A DNA stretch of 64,000 nt from Gallionella sp. (GTDB lineage: Bacteria; Pseudomonadota; Gammaproteobacteria; Burkholderiales; Gallionellaceae). The notes beneath the pieces were generated by a model. The model was not told where the DNA came from. It searched no databases and was given only the letters and a program-made list of their open reading frames with translations. Shown in pieces: positions 33,982-46,070 of this stretch. Within the stretch, counting starts at the first letter, position 1, and each line of letters begins with the position of its first letter. The DNA lies in assembly GCA_028687335.1 (NCBI GenBank), contig JAQUAI010000012.1:1-64000 (forward strand), given 5' to 3'. Both the position numbers and the translations under genes were made by a program.

Positions 33982-35367
33982 TCACCCCGGTTTTTTATAG
34001 CGCGCACGGGCTTCGATGCGGCTGCGTAGTGTTGTGCGATTTAAGCCCAGCAATTTGGCAGCTTCGCTGATATTGTTGTCGGTCATGGTGAGCGCCGTAT
34101 TCGTATAAATGGACTCCTGTTCGCTTAAAAACTGGTTGAGATCAAACGTGCCTTGAGCAAGTAAAGCTTGGGGAGGGGGCGAGGATGGCGTGAGATCCAG
34201 TTCTGTAGCGTGAGGATCGAATTCATCGCGTAGCTGCTCTGCCGTCACGGTTTTTCCTGCGTACTTAATGGCGAGGCGGATAACAATGTTGCGCAACTCT
34301 CTTGTGTTCCCAGGGAATGCGTATTGTTCCCAAGCTAAAAATGCCTCGGCATGTAGCTCGAAAGAGGGTTTATTCAATTGTTTCGCGTAATGGCTGCGAA
34401 AGTGATTCAATAAAACCAACTTATCTTGCCCCATCTCGCGTAACGGTGGAGCAGTAATGGAAAAAACACTTAACCGATGGTACAGGTCACTACGGAATGA
34501 GCCATCTTTAACGGCTGCGCGCAAGTTTCGATTGGTTGCCGCGATGATACGGGCACGACTTTTTCGAGTTTGTGTTTCGCCAACACGCTGATATTCGCCG
34601 TTTTCTAGGACGCGCAATAGTTTTGCCTGTAATTCCAGAGGCAGTTCGCCAACTTCGTCGAGAAAGAGAGTGCCGTCGTTGGCCTCCTCAAAAAAACCGG
34701 CCTGCGCTGCGGATGCGCCGGTGAATGCGCCTTTGCAATAACCGAACAGTGTTGGCTCAATCAGAGTGGGTGAAATTGCCGCACAATTTAGTGCCTTGTA
34801 TGTGGATCCGGAGTTACCTCTCAAACTTTGTAAGGCATTGGCGACTAGCTCTTTGCCGCAACCTGACTCGCCCTCGATCAATACCGGAAAAGAGATGGCG
34901 GCAGACATTGCGATCTGGTTACGTAATGTTTGTATTGCAGCACTTTGACCAATGATCCCGAATGGTTGATCGTCTTGATTTTCGTTGTCACGCTCGTTGT
35001 TTTGCATCCGAAGTGCATTGTATAGGTGGGCTTTAATTTTTTCGGGCGCGCACGGTTTGGCAATAAGGTTGGCGATACCAAGTGAATGTGCGTGGGATTC
35101 TTCATCTTGCCTAGACAAGGTAAAGATGCGCATGTTGGGTGAGTGCGTCAGTAGCTCGGTGATGAGGTGAAAGCCTTCATCAGAGTGGTGTGGTAAGGGC
35201 GGCTGCCCTAGGTCAATTAGTGCCAAATAGGGCGGATGTGGCTGGATGGCGGCAAGGCGCGAGTCAGCCTGAATGATATCAAAGTCGTTTCCGAAGGAAA
35301 TAGACATGCCTTCACGGATCAATGGGGCATCGTCGACGATCATTAAACTGGGCAATGAGGCGTTCAA
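33982..35367 (-). CDS. Sigma-54-dependent response regulator (NtrC family)
   Basis: 461 residues. The receiver domain (about 8-120) has the acidic pair in IVDDAP, a probable phospho-acceptor Asp in ALIDLG and the conserved Lys in AKPCAP. The AAA+ domain (about 140-370) has Walker A GESGCGKE, the sigma-54 contact loop GAFTGA and Walker B GTLFLDEVGEL. The C-terminal Fis-type helix-turn-helix reads NISEAAKLLGLNRTTLRSR. It heads the pilus cluster and probably activates it, though no clear -24/-12 promoter was found by eye within the cluster. No partner histidine kinase is nearby. Confidence 0.92.
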   Translation of the reverse strand: MNASLPSLMIVDDAPLIREGMSISFGNDFDIIQADSRLAAIQPHPPYLALIDLGQPPLPHHSDEGFHLITELLTHSPNMRIFTLSRQDEESHAHSLGIANLIAKPCAPEKIKAHLYNALRMQNNERDNENQDDQPFGIIGQSAAIQTLRNQIAMSAAISFPVLIEGESGCGKELVANALQSLRGNSGSTYKALNCAAISPTLIEPTLFGYCKGAFTGASAAQAGFFEEANDGTLFLDEVGELPLELQAKLLRVLENGEYQRVGETQTRKSRARIIAATNRNLRAAVKDGSFRSDLYHRLSVFSITAPPLREMGQDKLVLLNHFRSHYAKQLNKPSFELHAEAFLAWEQYAFPGNTRELRNIVIRLAIKYAGKTVTAEQLRDEFDPHATELDLTPSSPPPQALLAQGTFDLNQFLSEQESIYTNTALTMTDNNISEAAKLLGLNRTTLRSRIEARARYKKPG

Positions 35368-35474
35368 TACACAGCTCCGGTTATGCTAACAGGTGCCGGA
35401 GAGTAGCTTTATTGCCCTGCGGGCTCAAGTTCGGGGTGCATGTGTTTTGCAATCTACCATTGCGGGTAGTCAGG

Positions 35475-35504
35475 TTGAGGTAATCCTCTAGAGTGGATTA
35501 GAAT
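35475..35504 (+). promoter_or_regulatory. Candidate promoter of the mla operon, overlapping the first start codon
   Basis: TTGAGG (35475-35480) and TAGAAT (35499-35504) are 18 bases apart. The -10 contains the first two bases of the ATG at 35503, so use of this promoter would exclude that start. Confidence 0.4.
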
Positions 35505-36339
35505 GCGCCACCTTTTAATTCTCAGTCTGACTCAATTGACCGCTCCGGCCTTGGTCGAAATACGCGACCTTAACTTTTCTTACGATGCTAGACCCATCTT
35601 GCAGGGAATCAACATGACCTTTCCCAAGGGTAAGTTGATTGCCATTATGGGGCTGTCCGGCTGCGGCAAAACGACTTTGCTGCGGCATATTGGTGGCGCA
35701 CTAAAGCCCAATAAGGGTTACGTAAAGGTGGATGGGCAGGTGATTCATGAGTTGGATCAGGCGGGGCTTTACGCGATGCGCCGTAAAATGGGGATGCTGT
35801 TCCAGTTCGGTGCGCTATTTACCGATATGTCTGTATATGACAACGTCGCCTTTCAGATGCGTGAGCATACTGATTTGCCGGAGGAGTTGATTCACGACTT
35901 GGTACTAATGAAGCTGCATGCGGTTGGTTTGCGCGGTACGCATCATCTGATGCCTTCCGAGTTGTCGGGCGGGATGGCGCGTCGAGTGGCATTGGCGCGT
36001 ACAGTTGCACTCGATCCGATGTTAATTATGTACGATGAGCCGTTTGCGGGGTTGGATCCCATTTCGCTTACTGTGGTGGGTGATTTGATTCGTCGTTTGA
36101 ATGATGCGCTTGGTGCGACCTCGGTGGTGGTTACGCATGACGTGCAGGAATCGCTCAAAATCGTCGATTACGTTTATTTCATGGCGGGTGGGGTAATCGT
36201 GGCGGAAGGAACGGCGGACGAGATTCGCGCTTCCAAGGAGGATTTTGTACGTCAATTCGTGCACGGGGAAATCGACGGGCCTGTGCCGTTTCATTATCCC
36301 GGGGGCAATTATCGCCAAGAGTTGAATTTGGAGGGATGA
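35503..36339 (+). CDS. mlaF: Phospholipid transport ATP-binding protein MlaF
   Basis: 278 residues as drawn. It is the ABC ATPase of the Mla system, which moves phospholipids between the outer and inner membranes. Walker A is GLSGCGKTT, the signature is [13 protein letters not shown], Walker B is [14 protein letters not shown] and the H-loop is VVVTHD. The family usually starts a few residues before VEIRDL, so TTG 35536 (giving [12 protein letters not shown]) is a good alternative to ATG 35503, whose leader [11 protein letters not shown] is not family-like and overlaps a possible -10. It overlaps mlaE by 4 bases. Confidence 0.93.
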   Translation: MRHLLILSLTQLTAPALVEIRDLNFSYDARPILQGINMTFPKGKLIAIMGLSGCGKTTLLRHIGGALKPNKGYVKVDGQVIHELDQAGLYAMRRKMGMLFQFGALFTDMSVYDNVAFQMREHTDLPEELIHDLVLMKLHAVGLRGTHHLMPSELSGGMARRVALARTVALDPMLIMYDEPFAGLDPISLTVVGDLIRRLNDALGATSVVVTHDVQESLKIVDYVYFMAGGVIVAEGTADEIRASKEDFVRQFVHGEIDGPVPFHYPGGNYRQELNLEG

Positions 36340-37130
36340 ATATGCCGGCAGCGAAAGTGATTAAAACAATAGGTCACCGCGTAATTAATACTGTCTGGCG
36401 CATTGGTTTGGCCACGCGTTTCTTTGCGCTGATTTTGATGTACTCCGGGGCGAGTTTCAGCCGTTTTCGCTTGACGATGAAGGAGTTGTTTTCGACAGGT
36501 GTGATGTCGCTCATTATCATTGTTGTGGCAGGGTTGTTTGTGGGCATGGTGCTGGGGTTGCAAGGGTACGAGACGCTCAAGCGTTATGGCTCTGAGTCTG
36601 CGTTGGGTGTAATGGTTGCGCTGGGTTTGGTGCGTGAATTGGGGCCTGTGGTGGCAGCCTTGTTGTTTGCCAGTCGTGCGGGTTCGGCGATGACGGCTGA
36701 AATTGGGTTGATGAAGGCGACAGAGCAAATTACGGCGATGGAGATGATGGCGGTTAATCCGATTGCCCGCATTGTTGCACCTAGGTTTTGGGCTGGAGTG
36801 ATCTCTATGCCGTTGTTGGCCGCGATGTTCAGTGCGGTAGGGATATTTGGCGGGTACTTTGTGGGGGTCGTGCAGATCGGTGTTGATGAAGGTTCGTTCT
36901 GGTCGCAAATGCAAGCTGCTGTGGATTTTCGGGAAGATATCCTGAATGGTGTATTGAAGAGCTTTGTGTTCGGCGTGGTGGTGACGGTTATTGCCTTGTT
37001 TGAGGGGTATGACGCTCCACCAACCGCAGAGGGTGTGTCGGGTGCAACGACGCGGACTGTGGTGACTTCGTCGTTGGCGATTTTGATGCTGGACTTTGTG
37101 ATGACCGCAATCATGTTTAGAGGAAATTGA
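36336..37130 (+). CDS. mlaE: Phospholipid transport permease MlaE
   Basis: A 264-residue inner-membrane permease of the MlaE/YrbE family. The conserved [22 protein letters not shown] helix-loop and [15 protein letters not shown] motif contact MlaF. Five to six hydrophobic helices are present. The start overlaps the mlaF stop (ATGA). Confidence 0.95.
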   Translation: MNMPAAKVIKTIGHRVINTVWRIGLATRFFALILMYSGASFSRFRLTMKELFSTGVMSLIIIVVAGLFVGMVLGLQGYETLKRYGSESALGVMVALGLVRELGPVVAALLFASRAGSAMTAEIGLMKATEQITAMEMMAVNPIARIVAPRFWAGVISMPLLAAMFSAVGIFGGYFVGVVQIGVDEGSFWSQMQAAVDFREDILNGVLKSFVFGVVVTVIALFEGYDAPPTAEGVSGATTRTVVTSSLAILMLDFVMTAIMFRGN

Positions 37131-37133
37131 GTT

Positions 37134-37598
37134 ATGGAACGCACGACAATGGATTTGTGGGTGGGGATTTTTGTGGTTGGTGGAATTGCAGCTTTGGTGA
37201 TGCTAGCCATGAAGGTGGGGAACCTGGGGAGTTATAACGTGTCTGAGACCTACCAAGTGCAGGCTTATTTCACCAACATTGGCGGATTGAAGCCTAAAGC
37301 GTCGATTAAGAGTGCTGGGGTGCTGGTGGGGCGAGTGGTCGATATTTCATTGGATACTGAAAACTATCAGGCCAAAGTATCGATGAGCTTGGATAAACGC
37401 TATCAATTTTCCACTGATACGTCAGCCAAAATTCTCACTTCGGGTTTGCTGGGTGAGCAGTACATTGGTCTGGAAGCGGGAGCGGAAGAGGTGATGTTAA
37501 AGCAGGGCGACCAAATAAAGATGACGCAATCTGCCATGGTGATGGAAGATTTAATTGGGAAATTTATTTACAACAAGGCTGCGGAATCGGCGCAGTAA
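37134..37598 (+). CDS. mlaD: Phospholipid transport MCE protein MlaD
   Basis: 154 residues: one N-terminal membrane helix (about 8-25), then a single MCE domain (about 40-118) with FTNIGGLKPKASIKSAGVLV, then a short helical tail. MlaD forms a periplasmic hexameric ring on the MlaFEB complex that carries lipid. It lies 3 bases after mlaE. Confidence 0.95.
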   Translation: MERTTMDLWVGIFVVGGIAALVMLAMKVGNLGSYNVSETYQVQAYFTNIGGLKPKASIKSAGVLVGRVVDISLDTENYQAKVSMSLDKRYQFSTDTSAKILTSGLLGEQYIGLEAGAEEVMLKQGDQIKMTQSAMVMEDLIGKFIYNKAAESAQ

Positions 37599-37604
37599 GA
37601 GGTT

Positions 37605-38246
37605 ATGGGTATGTTGAAACAAATAGGATTGCTTGTTGCAGGTTTGTTTGGATTAATTAATCTGGCTTGTGCTGAGATGGTGGCACCTGATGCATTGATT
37701 CGTAATACGGTTCAGGAGGTGCTGGCTATCGTCAAGCAAGATAAGGATATTCAGGCGGGTAATCAGAAAAAAATATTGGCTTTGGTTGATGCCAAAGTGC
37801 TGCCTCATTTTGACTTTGAGCGAATGACTCGTTTGGCGGTCGGCAAGCCTTGGCGCAGTGCGACAGCGGAACAAAAGCAGGCTTTGATATCCGAGTTTCG
37901 CGCTATGTTGGTGCGCACTTACACTAGGGCATTCACGGTGTATCGCGATCAGTCGGTTGAGGTTAAGCCATTTAATATGGCCGTAGATGCGAGTGAGGCC
38001 ACGGTTAAAACGATTATCAAGAAGCAGGGCGTGCAGCCCGTGTCGGTGGATTATCAACTATCCAAAACGACAGAAGGCTGGAAAGCTTTTGATATTTCTA
38101 TCGAAGGTGTCAGCATGGTTGGCAGTTATCGTGGCAGCTTTGCTAGTGAGGTTCAGCAGGGCGGCATTGATGGGCTGATTAAAACACTAGCTGATAAAAA
38201 CTCAGGAAGTGCCAGTCTTGCTGATCAGTCGAGCGTAAAAAAATGA
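37605..38246 (+). CDS. mlaC: Periplasmic phospholipid-binding protein MlaC
   Basis: 213 residues with a signal peptide (cleavage near ACAE, residue 24). The MlaC/Ttg2D fold is shown by VLPHFDFERMTRLAVGKPWR and VDYQLSKTTEGWKAFDISIE. It ferries phospholipid across the periplasm between the outer-membrane MlaA complex (mlaA not in this window) and MlaFEDB. A second ATG at 37611 is an equally possible start. It overlaps mlaB by 4 bases. Confidence 0.93.
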   Translation: MGMLKQIGLLVAGLFGLINLACAEMVAPDALIRNTVQEVLAIVKQDKDIQAGNQKKILALVDAKVLPHFDFERMTRLAVGKPWRSATAEQKQALISEFRAMLVRTYTRAFTVYRDQSVEVKPFNMAVDASEATVKTIIKKQGVQPVSVDYQLSKTTEGWKAFDISIEGVSMVGSYRGSFASEVQQGGIDGLIKTLADKNSGSASLADQSSVKK

Positions 38247-38524
38247 TGGCAGAGCATGGTCGTCTGGCTGTGACAGGTCATCTGACAGTTGATGTGGCGG
38301 GTGCGATTTTTGCGGCTGGGCGCGCGAGTTTGCAGCAGGGGGATTTACTGGTTGACTTTTCCCGTGTTGAGTCGGTTGATTCATCATCGGTTAGCTTGTT
38401 GCTGGCATGGGAAAGGGTGGCCAGACAAATGCAGCGAAATTTGAAAGTGACCTCGCTGCCAGATGATTTGCTAAGCCTTTCACGTTTATATGGTGTTGAG
38501 GAAATGCTACCTCAATCGGCTTAG
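38243..38524 (+). CDS. mlaB: STAS-domain protein MlaB
   Basis: A 93-residue single STAS domain with VDSSSVSLLLAWERVAR around the conserved serine. MlaB binds MlaF in the cytoplasm and stabilises the transporter. The position after mlaC, with an ATGA overlap, supports the name. It is the last gene before a terminator. Confidence 0.9.
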   Translation: MMAEHGRLAVTGHLTVDVAGAIFAAGRASLQQGDLLVDFSRVESVDSSSVSLLLAWERVARQMQRNLKVTSLPDDLLSLSRLYGVEEMLPQSA

Positions 38525-38548
38525 TATCCTCGTTTGTAGTGCATGATA

Positions 38549-38583
38549 AACCGCCCAAGCGTCCCCGCTGAGGCGGTTTTTTA
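38549..38583 (+). terminator. Intrinsic terminator after the mla operon
   Basis: AACCGCC (38549-38555) pairs with GGCGGTT (38572-38578), enclosing a second AGCG/CGCT stem, followed by TTTTT. Confidence 0.85.
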
Positions 38584-38635
38584 GTATCATGCCCGTCCTT
38601 TTGCGTGCGGCATATTGGCGCATCCCTAAATTTGA

Positions 38636-39919
<1,284 letters not shown>

Positions 39920-39942
39920 CGGTAAACCAACGAAAGAAAAGC

Positions 39943-40581
39943 ATGATCACCATCGCATTATCCAAGGGGCGGATTTTTGAGGAGACTTTGCCGCTGCTTA
40001 AAGCGGCGGGTATTGTTGCCCTCGAGGATCCTGAGTCCTCCCGAAAATTGATCTTGGCGACGAATCGCCCTGATGTACGTCTGATTATTGTACGAGCCTC
40101 CGATGTCCCTACCTATGTGCAATATGGTGCGGCTGATATTGGTGTGGCTGGCAAGGATGTGCTGAATGAGCATGGCGGCATTGGTTTGTATCAGCCGCTG
40201 GATCTGAATATTGCCCGTTGTCGCATGATGGTGGCAGTACGCAATGGTTTCGATTATGAATCAGCAGTGCGGCAAGGAGCGCGCTTGCGCGTTGCAACTA
40301 AATATGTGGAAACTGCTCGCGAGCATTTTGCAGCTAAGGGCGTTCACGTTGATTTGATTAAGTTGTACGGCTCGATGGAGCTTGCGCCGCTGATCGGATT
40401 GTCTGATGTTATTGTGGACTTGGTGAGCAGTGGTGGGACGCTGAAAGCCAATGATCTTAAGGCGGTGGAGCATATTGCCGATATCTCGTCGCGATTGGTG
40501 GTTAACCAAGCGGCGCTTAAATTGAAGCATCGCGTGATTCAGCCGATGCTGGATGCTTTTGCTGGAGCGATTAGTAAATGA
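39943..40581 (+). CDS. hisG: ATP phosphoribosyltransferase, short form HisG
   Basis: 212 residues: the short HisG(S) type that lacks the C-terminal regulatory domain and works only with the HisZ subunit, which is not in this window. It joins ATP and PRPP in the first step of histidine synthesis. The [15 protein letters not shown] start and the PRPP loop [12 protein letters not shown] are present. It overlaps hisD by 4 bases. Confidence 0.96.
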   Translation: MITIALSKGRIFEETLPLLKAAGIVALEDPESSRKLILATNRPDVRLIIVRASDVPTYVQYGAADIGVAGKDVLNEHGGIGLYQPLDLNIARCRMMVAVRNGFDYESAVRQGARLRVATKYVETAREHFAAKGVHVDLIKLYGSMELAPLIGLSDVIVDLVSSGGTLKANDLKAVEHIADISSRLVVNQAALKLKHRVIQPMLDAFAGAISK

Positions 40582-41873
40582 AGATAAAACGTCTATCCAC
40601 TCAGTCGAGTGATTTCTCGGTCGAACTGACACGCTTGCTAGCTTTTGAGGAAACCGCTGATGATGTACTGGAGGAAACGGTTGCCAGAATTTTGGCTGAC
40701 GTGCGTCGTCGCGGTGATGAGGCTGTGCTGGAATATACGCAGCGCTTTGATCGGCTGCCGTTGGCGAGTGCTGCGGATATGGAATTGCCCAAGTCGCAGT
40801 TGAAAGAGGCTTTTGATACCTTGCCTAGTGCTCAGCGCGAAGCGTTGGAAGCTGCGGCTGGTCGGGTTACGGCTTATCACGAACGGCAACGCATGGACTC
40901 TTGGAGTTATGTCGATGAGGATGGCACTCTACTTGGGCAGCAAGTTACGCCACTAGATCGCGTTGGTCTGTATGTGCCTGGAGGTAAAGCCGCTTATCCC
41001 TCATCGGTGTTGATGAATGCCCTGCCAGCGAAAGTTGCAGGTGTGGCTGAGCTCATTATGGTGGTGCCGACACCCGATGGAGTTAAAAACCAATTGGTGC
41101 TGGCGGCGGCTTATTTGTCGGGTGTCGATCGCGTGTTCACCATTGGGGGGGCGCAGGCGGTTGCGGCCTTGGCGCATGGAACGGCAACAATTCCGAAGGT
41201 GGACAAGATTGTCGGCCCCGGCAATGCCTATGTGGCATCGGCGAAGCGCCGCGTATTTGGTATTTGCGGTATCGATATGATTGCAGGCCCCTCCGAAATA
41301 CTGGTCGTGTGTGATGGAAAAACCAACCCAGATTGGGTTGCAATGGACTTGTTTTCTCAAGCGGAACATGATGAATTGGCTCAGGCAATTCTCTTATCAC
41401 CGGATGCTGAGTTCCTTGATGCGGTAGCTGCTAGTGCCGATAAATTACTTGAGCAAATGCCGCGCAAGGAAATTATTCGTACCGCACTGGAGAGTCGTGG
41501 AGCGTTAATCCATGTGGTAGATATGGATGAGGCATGTGTAATAAGTAATCGCATTGCGCCTGAGCACCTTGAATTATCGGTTGAACATCCGCAGGCATGG
41601 CTACCCAAGCTGAAACATGCGGGAGCTATCTTTATGGGACGTTATACCTCTGAATCTTTGGGCGATTACTGTGCGGGGCCTAATCATGTGCTGCCGACTT
41701 CTGGGACGGCAAGATTCTCATCTCCGTTGGGCGTTTATGACTTCCAAAAGCGTAGTAGTCTGATTCAAGTGTCTGAAACAGGCGCAAAAAAGCTGGGGGC
41801 AATTGCTGCGGAGTTAGCTTTTGGAGAAGGATTGCAGGCGCACGCACAATCGGCTTTGTTCCGTAAGGATTGA
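40578..41873 (+). CDS. hisD: Histidinol dehydrogenase
   Basis: 431 residues. It oxidises histidinol to histidine in two NAD-dependent steps using zinc. The signature runs from about 229 ([18 protein letters not shown]) through [10 protein letters not shown], with the zinc/catalytic segment [13 protein letters not shown] and APEHLEL downstream. It is the last gene before the tRNA cluster; only a weak T-rich end follows. Confidence 0.97.
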   Translation: MKIKRLSTQSSDFSVELTRLLAFEETADDVLEETVARILADVRRRGDEAVLEYTQRFDRLPLASAADMELPKSQLKEAFDTLPSAQREALEAAAGRVTAYHERQRMDSWSYVDEDGTLLGQQVTPLDRVGLYVPGGKAAYPSSVLMNALPAKVAGVAELIMVVPTPDGVKNQLVLAAAYLSGVDRVFTIGGAQAVAALAHGTATIPKVDKIVGPGNAYVASAKRRVFGICGIDMIAGPSEILVVCDGKTNPDWVAMDLFSQAEHDELAQAILLSPDAEFLDAVAASADKLLEQMPRKEIIRTALESRGALIHVVDMDEACVISNRIAPEHLELSVEHPQAWLPKLKHAGAIFMGRYTSESLGDYCAGPNHVLPTSGTARFSSPLGVYDFQKRSSLIQVSETGAKKLGAIAAELAFGEGLQAHAQSALFRKD

Positions 41874-41939
41874 TTTCATAGTAATTTTTTTAGTTTTGAT
41901 GGATTGGCAAGATATTTGCTGAAATATCCCATAATGCCT

Positions 41940-41968
41940 TTGACAAGGCGGCGAGTTATCTGGATAAT
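41940..41968 (+). promoter_or_regulatory. Strong promoter of the tRNA-tuf operon
   Basis: -35 TTGACA (41940-41945) and -10 GATAAT (41963-41968) are separated by exactly 17 bases and followed by a GC-rich discriminator (CTCGCG) like that of stringently controlled stable-RNA promoters. The tRNA-Tyr gene starts 15 bases later. Confidence 0.9.
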
Positions 41969-41982
41969 CTCGCGTTCATTTT

Positions 41983-42067
41983 GGAGGGGTGGCCGAGTGG
42001 TTAAAGGCAGCAGACTGTAAATCTGCCCTCTTAGAGTACGAAGGTTCGAATCCTTCCCCCTCCACCA
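41983..42067 (+). tRNA. tRNA-Tyr (GTA)
   Basis: Acceptor stem GGAGGGG/CCCCTCC, long variable arm, anticodon GTA at 42017-42019, T-arm GAAGG-TTCGAAT-CCTTC and an encoded CCA end. First of three tRNA genes before tuf. Confidence 0.97.
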
Positions 42068-42120
42068 TAGTTTTTTTGACTGGGTCGTTGCAATCGGCTT
42101 TGGTTGCTTGCGGGATGTAT

Positions 42121-42194
42121 GCGGGTGTAGCTCAATGGTAGAGCAGAAGTTTTCCAAACTTACGACGACGGTTCGATCCCGTTCACCCGCTCCA
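42121..42194 (+). tRNA. tRNA-Gly (TCC)
   Basis: Acceptor GCGGGTG/CACCCGC, anticodon TCC at 42153-42155, T-loop GTTCGATCC and an encoded CCA end. Confidence 0.97.
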
Positions 42195-42204
42195 GTTTGA
42201 GTAG

Positions 42205-42279
<75 letters not shown>

Positions 42280-42324
42280 AGATTTTTTGTGATTAACGTT
42301 TGACATTGATAAGGAAAAACCGTC

Positions 42325-43515
<1,191 letters not shown>

Positions 43516-43523
43516 AAAACGTG

Positions 43524-43553
43524 AAGCAAGAAGAGTTGGTTCTTCTTGCTTTT
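43524..43553 (+). terminator. Terminator-like hairpin after the first tuf
   Basis: AAGCAAGAAGA (43524-43534) pairs with TCTTCTTGCTT (43541-43551) followed by TT. The T-run is short and the stem AT-rich, so read-through into tRNA-Trp and secE is likely. Confidence 0.6.
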
Positions 43554-43560
43554 ATGAATT

Positions 43561-43636
43561 AGGCCAGTAGCTCAATTGGTAGAGTATCGGTCTCCAAAAC
43601 CGAGGGTTGGGGGTTCGAGACCCTCCTGGCCTGCCA
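43561..43636 (+). tRNA. tRNA-Trp (CCA)
   Basis: Acceptor AGGCCAG/CTGGCCT, anticodon CCA at 43594-43596, T-arm GGGGGTTCGAGACCCTC and an encoded CCA end. It lies directly before secE, as in many betaproteobacteria. Confidence 0.97.
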
Positions 43637-43675
43637 AGTAATAGCCGCAAATCAATATAATCGAAACGAGTTTTC

Positions 43676-44023
43676 ATGGCTGATAGTATCAAGTTGCTCG
43701 TCGCGTTTCTGCTTGTGTCGGCAGGCGTGGCGGGTTTCTATTTCCTGCACGACAGCGCAACTGTTCTGAGGTTGATCTCGGTATTGTTGGGGGTGTTTCT
43801 TGCTGCGGCTGTGGTTTATACCAGTGTGCCGGGTAAACGTCTGTTTGTGTTTGGTCAGGACTCTATTGCTGAGGCTAAGCGTGTTGTTTGGCCGACTCGT
43901 AAAGAGACCATGCAAACTACGGGTGTAGTTATTCTGTTTGCGATTGTGATGGCTTTGTTCTTGTGGGCTGTTGACGCAAGCTTGATGATGCTTGTGAATG
44001 CTTTGATGGGGCGGGGTGAATGA
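43676..44023 (+). CDS. secE: Preprotein translocase subunit SecE
   Basis: 115 residues with three membrane helices (two N-terminal, about 8-27 and 32-50; one near 85-108), the long E. coli-like form. The conserved amphipathic segment [18 protein letters not shown] precedes the last helix. It clamps SecY in the translocon. A TATAAT at 43656-43661, without a good -35, lies just upstream. Its stop overlaps the nusG start. Confidence 0.96.
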   Translation: MADSIKLLVAFLLVSAGVAGFYFLHDSATVLRLISVLLGVFLAAAVVYTSVPGKRLFVFGQDSIAEAKRVVWPTRKETMQTTGVVILFAIVMALFLWAVDASLMMLVNALMGRGE

Positions 44024-44556
44024 TGTCTAAACATTGGTATGTGGTGCATACGTACTCCCAGTTTGAGAAGAGTGTTCAGCGTGCTTTGGTTGAGCGTGTC
44101 CAGCGCGAAGGTATGCAGGATAAGTTTGGTCAAATTCTAGTTCCGGTTGAAGAGGTTGTTGAGCTGAAGTCGGGGCAAAAGAGTATCTCTGAGCGCAAAT
44201 TCTTTCCGGGTTATGTGTTGGTGGAAATGGAGATGACCGACGAGAGTTGGCATTTAGTCAAGAGTACACCGAAAGTCACTGGATTTTTGGGTGGTTCGGC
44301 GATGAAGCCGACACCGATCTCGCAAAAAGAGGTCGATACGATTATGCAGCAGATGCAGGCTGGTGTTGAGAAGCCGCGTCCAAAAGTGTTGTTTGAAGTG
44401 GGTGAATCGGTTCGTGTCAAAGAAGGTCCGTTCACTGATTTCAATGGCTCCGTGGAAGAGGTTAATTACGATAAGAATAAACTGCGCGTTGCGGTGACTA
44501 TTTTTGGTCGCTCGACACCAGTTGAGTTGGATTTCGGGCAGGTAGAAAAGGCCTGA
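44020..44556 (+). CDS. nusG: Transcription elongation/antitermination factor NusG
   Basis: 178 residues (177 if the second ATG at 44023 is used, which gives the usual [12 protein letters not shown] start). The NGN domain contains the [12 protein letters not shown] hydrophobic contact, and the C-terminal KOW domain the [11 protein letters not shown] motif. It binds RNA polymerase and couples it to Rho or the ribosome. Placement between secE and rplK is standard. Confidence 0.97.
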   Translation: MMSKHWYVVHTYSQFEKSVQRALVERVQREGMQDKFGQILVPVEEVVELKSGQKSISERKFFPGYVLVEMEMTDESWHLVKSTPKVTGFLGGSAMKPTPISQKEVDTIMQQMQAGVEKPRPKVLFEVGESVRVKEGPFTDFNGSVEEVNYDKNKLRVAVTIFGRSTPVELDFGQVEKA

Positions 44557-44681
44557 TTAAAGCGAGAAGTGATGATGGGGAACGCTGGCTGCTCTAGGGT
44601 GGAAGCGGTTTCCCGTTTGTCGCTTGTCAATGTTGGGGAGAGGCGAAAGTTTCGTTCGTACCCGTTAGATAGGAGTGCATC
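44557..44681 (+). other. nusG-rplK leader with imperfect hairpin
   Basis: GGGGAAC near 44578 can pair with GTTTCCC near 44608 through an interrupted stem. A leader at this position commonly holds the rplK promoter and the L1 autoregulatory site; I cannot confirm the L1 site by eye. Confidence 0.35.
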
Positions 44682-45113
44682 ATGGCAAAGAAAGTAGTTG
44701 GCTACATCAAGCTGCAAGTGCCTGCTGGTAAGGCAAATCCAAGTCCACCAATCGGCCCTGCTTTGGGTCAGCGTGGCTTGAATATTATGGAATTCTGTAA
44801 GGCATTTAACGCCCAAACACAGGGTGTTGAGCCTGGTCTCCCGATTCCGGTGGTGATCACCGCATTTGCGGACAAGAGCTTCACTTTCGTGATGAAGACT
44901 CCGCCCGCGACGATTTTGATCAAGAAAGCCGCCGGTATTCAAAAGGGTAGTAAAACCCCTCATACCGATAAGGTTGGTAAGCTGACCCGCAAGCAAGCGG
45001 AAGAGATCGCAACAACCAAGATGCCCGACCTGACTGCAGCAGATATGGATGCCGCAGTGCGCACCATCGCTGGCAGTGCGCGCAGCATGGGTATTACTGT
45101 GGAGGGTGTATAA
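44682..45113 (+). CDS. rplK: 50S ribosomal protein L11
   Basis: 143 residues. The N-terminal proline-rich domain ([20 protein letters not shown]) forms the GTPase-associated centre and thiostrepton site with 23S rRNA. The C-terminal RNA-binding domain ends in [12 protein letters not shown]. The ribosome site TAGGAG lies before the ATG. It is one base before rplA. Confidence 0.98.
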   Translation: MAKKVVGYIKLQVPAGKANPSPPIGPALGQRGLNIMEFCKAFNAQTQGVEPGLPIPVVITAFADKSFTFVMKTPPATILIKKAAGIQKGSKTPHTDKVGKLTRKQAEEIATTKMPDLTAADMDAAVRTIAGSARSMGITVEGV

Positions 45114-45114
45114 C

Positions 45115-45801
45115 ATGTCCAAGCGTTATAAAGCAGCCGCAGCAAAAGTGGATCGCAACAAGCTCTATCCTTTGGGTGAGGCGTTGAATCTAGTCAAAGA
45201 AAATGCAACAGCCAAATTTGATGAGTCCATCGATGTGGCGTTCAACCTTGGTGTTGATGCACGTAAGTCGGATCAATTGGTACGTGGCTCGGTCGTATTG
45301 CCAAAAGGTACGGGTAAAGTTGTTCGCGTTGCCGTATTTGCTCAGGGCGCAAAAGCTGAAGAAGCGAAGGCAGCTGGTGCTGATATCGTTGGTTTTGACG
45401 ATTTGGCGGAAAGCATTAAGGCGGGTAATTTGGATTTTGACGTGCTGATTGCTAGTCCAGATGCAATGCGTCTGGTTGGTCAATTGGGTCAGATTCTTGG
45501 TCCGCGTGGTTTGATGCCTAACCCAAAAGTTGGAACGGTCTCGGCTGATGTTGCTGGTGCAGTTAAGAATGCTAAGGCTGGTCAGGTTCAGTACCGCACA
45601 GATAAGAACGGTATTGTGCAGTGTACTATCGGTCGCGCTTCATTCGCGCCAGAAGCATTGCGCGAAAACTTGCTGGCATTGGTTGATGCGCTGAATAAGG
45701 CAAAGCCCGCTGCTTCTAAGGGTGTTTACCTACGTAAAGTTTCGGTTTCCAGCACGATGGGTGCAGGTGTTCGTGTTGAACAAGCCAGTTTGACTGCGTA
45801 A
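45115..45801 (+). CDS. rplA: 50S ribosomal protein L1
   Basis: 228 residues from ATG 45115 ([12 protein letters not shown], the family start); the longer frame reaching into rplK is a shadow. It forms the mobile L1 stalk and, in other bacteria, represses its own operon. The [14 protein letters not shown] signature is present. Confidence 0.98.
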   Translation: MSKRYKAAAAKVDRNKLYPLGEALNLVKENATAKFDESIDVAFNLGVDARKSDQLVRGSVVLPKGTGKVVRVAVFAQGAKAEEAKAAGADIVGFDDLAESIKAGNLDFDVLIASPDAMRLVGQLGQILGPRGLMPNPKVGTVSADVAGAVKNAKAGQVQYRTDKNGIVQCTIGRASFAPEALRENLLALVDALNKAKPAASKGVYLRKVSVSSTMGAGVRVEQASLTA

Positions 45802-46070
45802 GCGTCTCAAAATAAGGGGGTGTGATGACTCATGCCTCCCGCTGGGGAAGTGGGGTATTTCGATACTTGGCTTTCTCAAAGTTCTTTGTACTGCTGGCGT
45901 TAGGCAGCGTCAAAGACCGTAGGTGTCGAAGGTGGTAAGCCCTAGACTTAAATGCCGGTATTGTTGGCGACCCACGCAGATGGTGTGCCCGCGAGCAGGA
46001 AAGTAATTCTCCTACTCAAGGTCGCGTTTTATTAACTTCGGGATTTTCCCGATTCTGAAGGAGAAAGACG
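45802..46070 (+). promoter_or_regulatory. Ribosomal protein L10 (rplJ) leader
   Basis: A 269-base gap with no gene. It contains conserved-looking unpaired blocks (AAAGACCGTAGGTGTCG near 45911 and CCCACGCAGATGGTG near 45971) in the position where L10(L12)4 binds the rplJL mRNA to repress it. The assignment is from position and recalled pattern; no covariance search was possible. Confidence 0.65.

Noticed and set aside
30000-35500. Exopolysaccharide/PEP-CTERM locus suggested by the ExeA-like ATPase, TPR protein and sigma-54 regulator
   Set aside because: Secretin MshL, MshE, MshG and prepilin genes show that it is a pilus cluster; no exosortase or glycosyltransferase gene is present.
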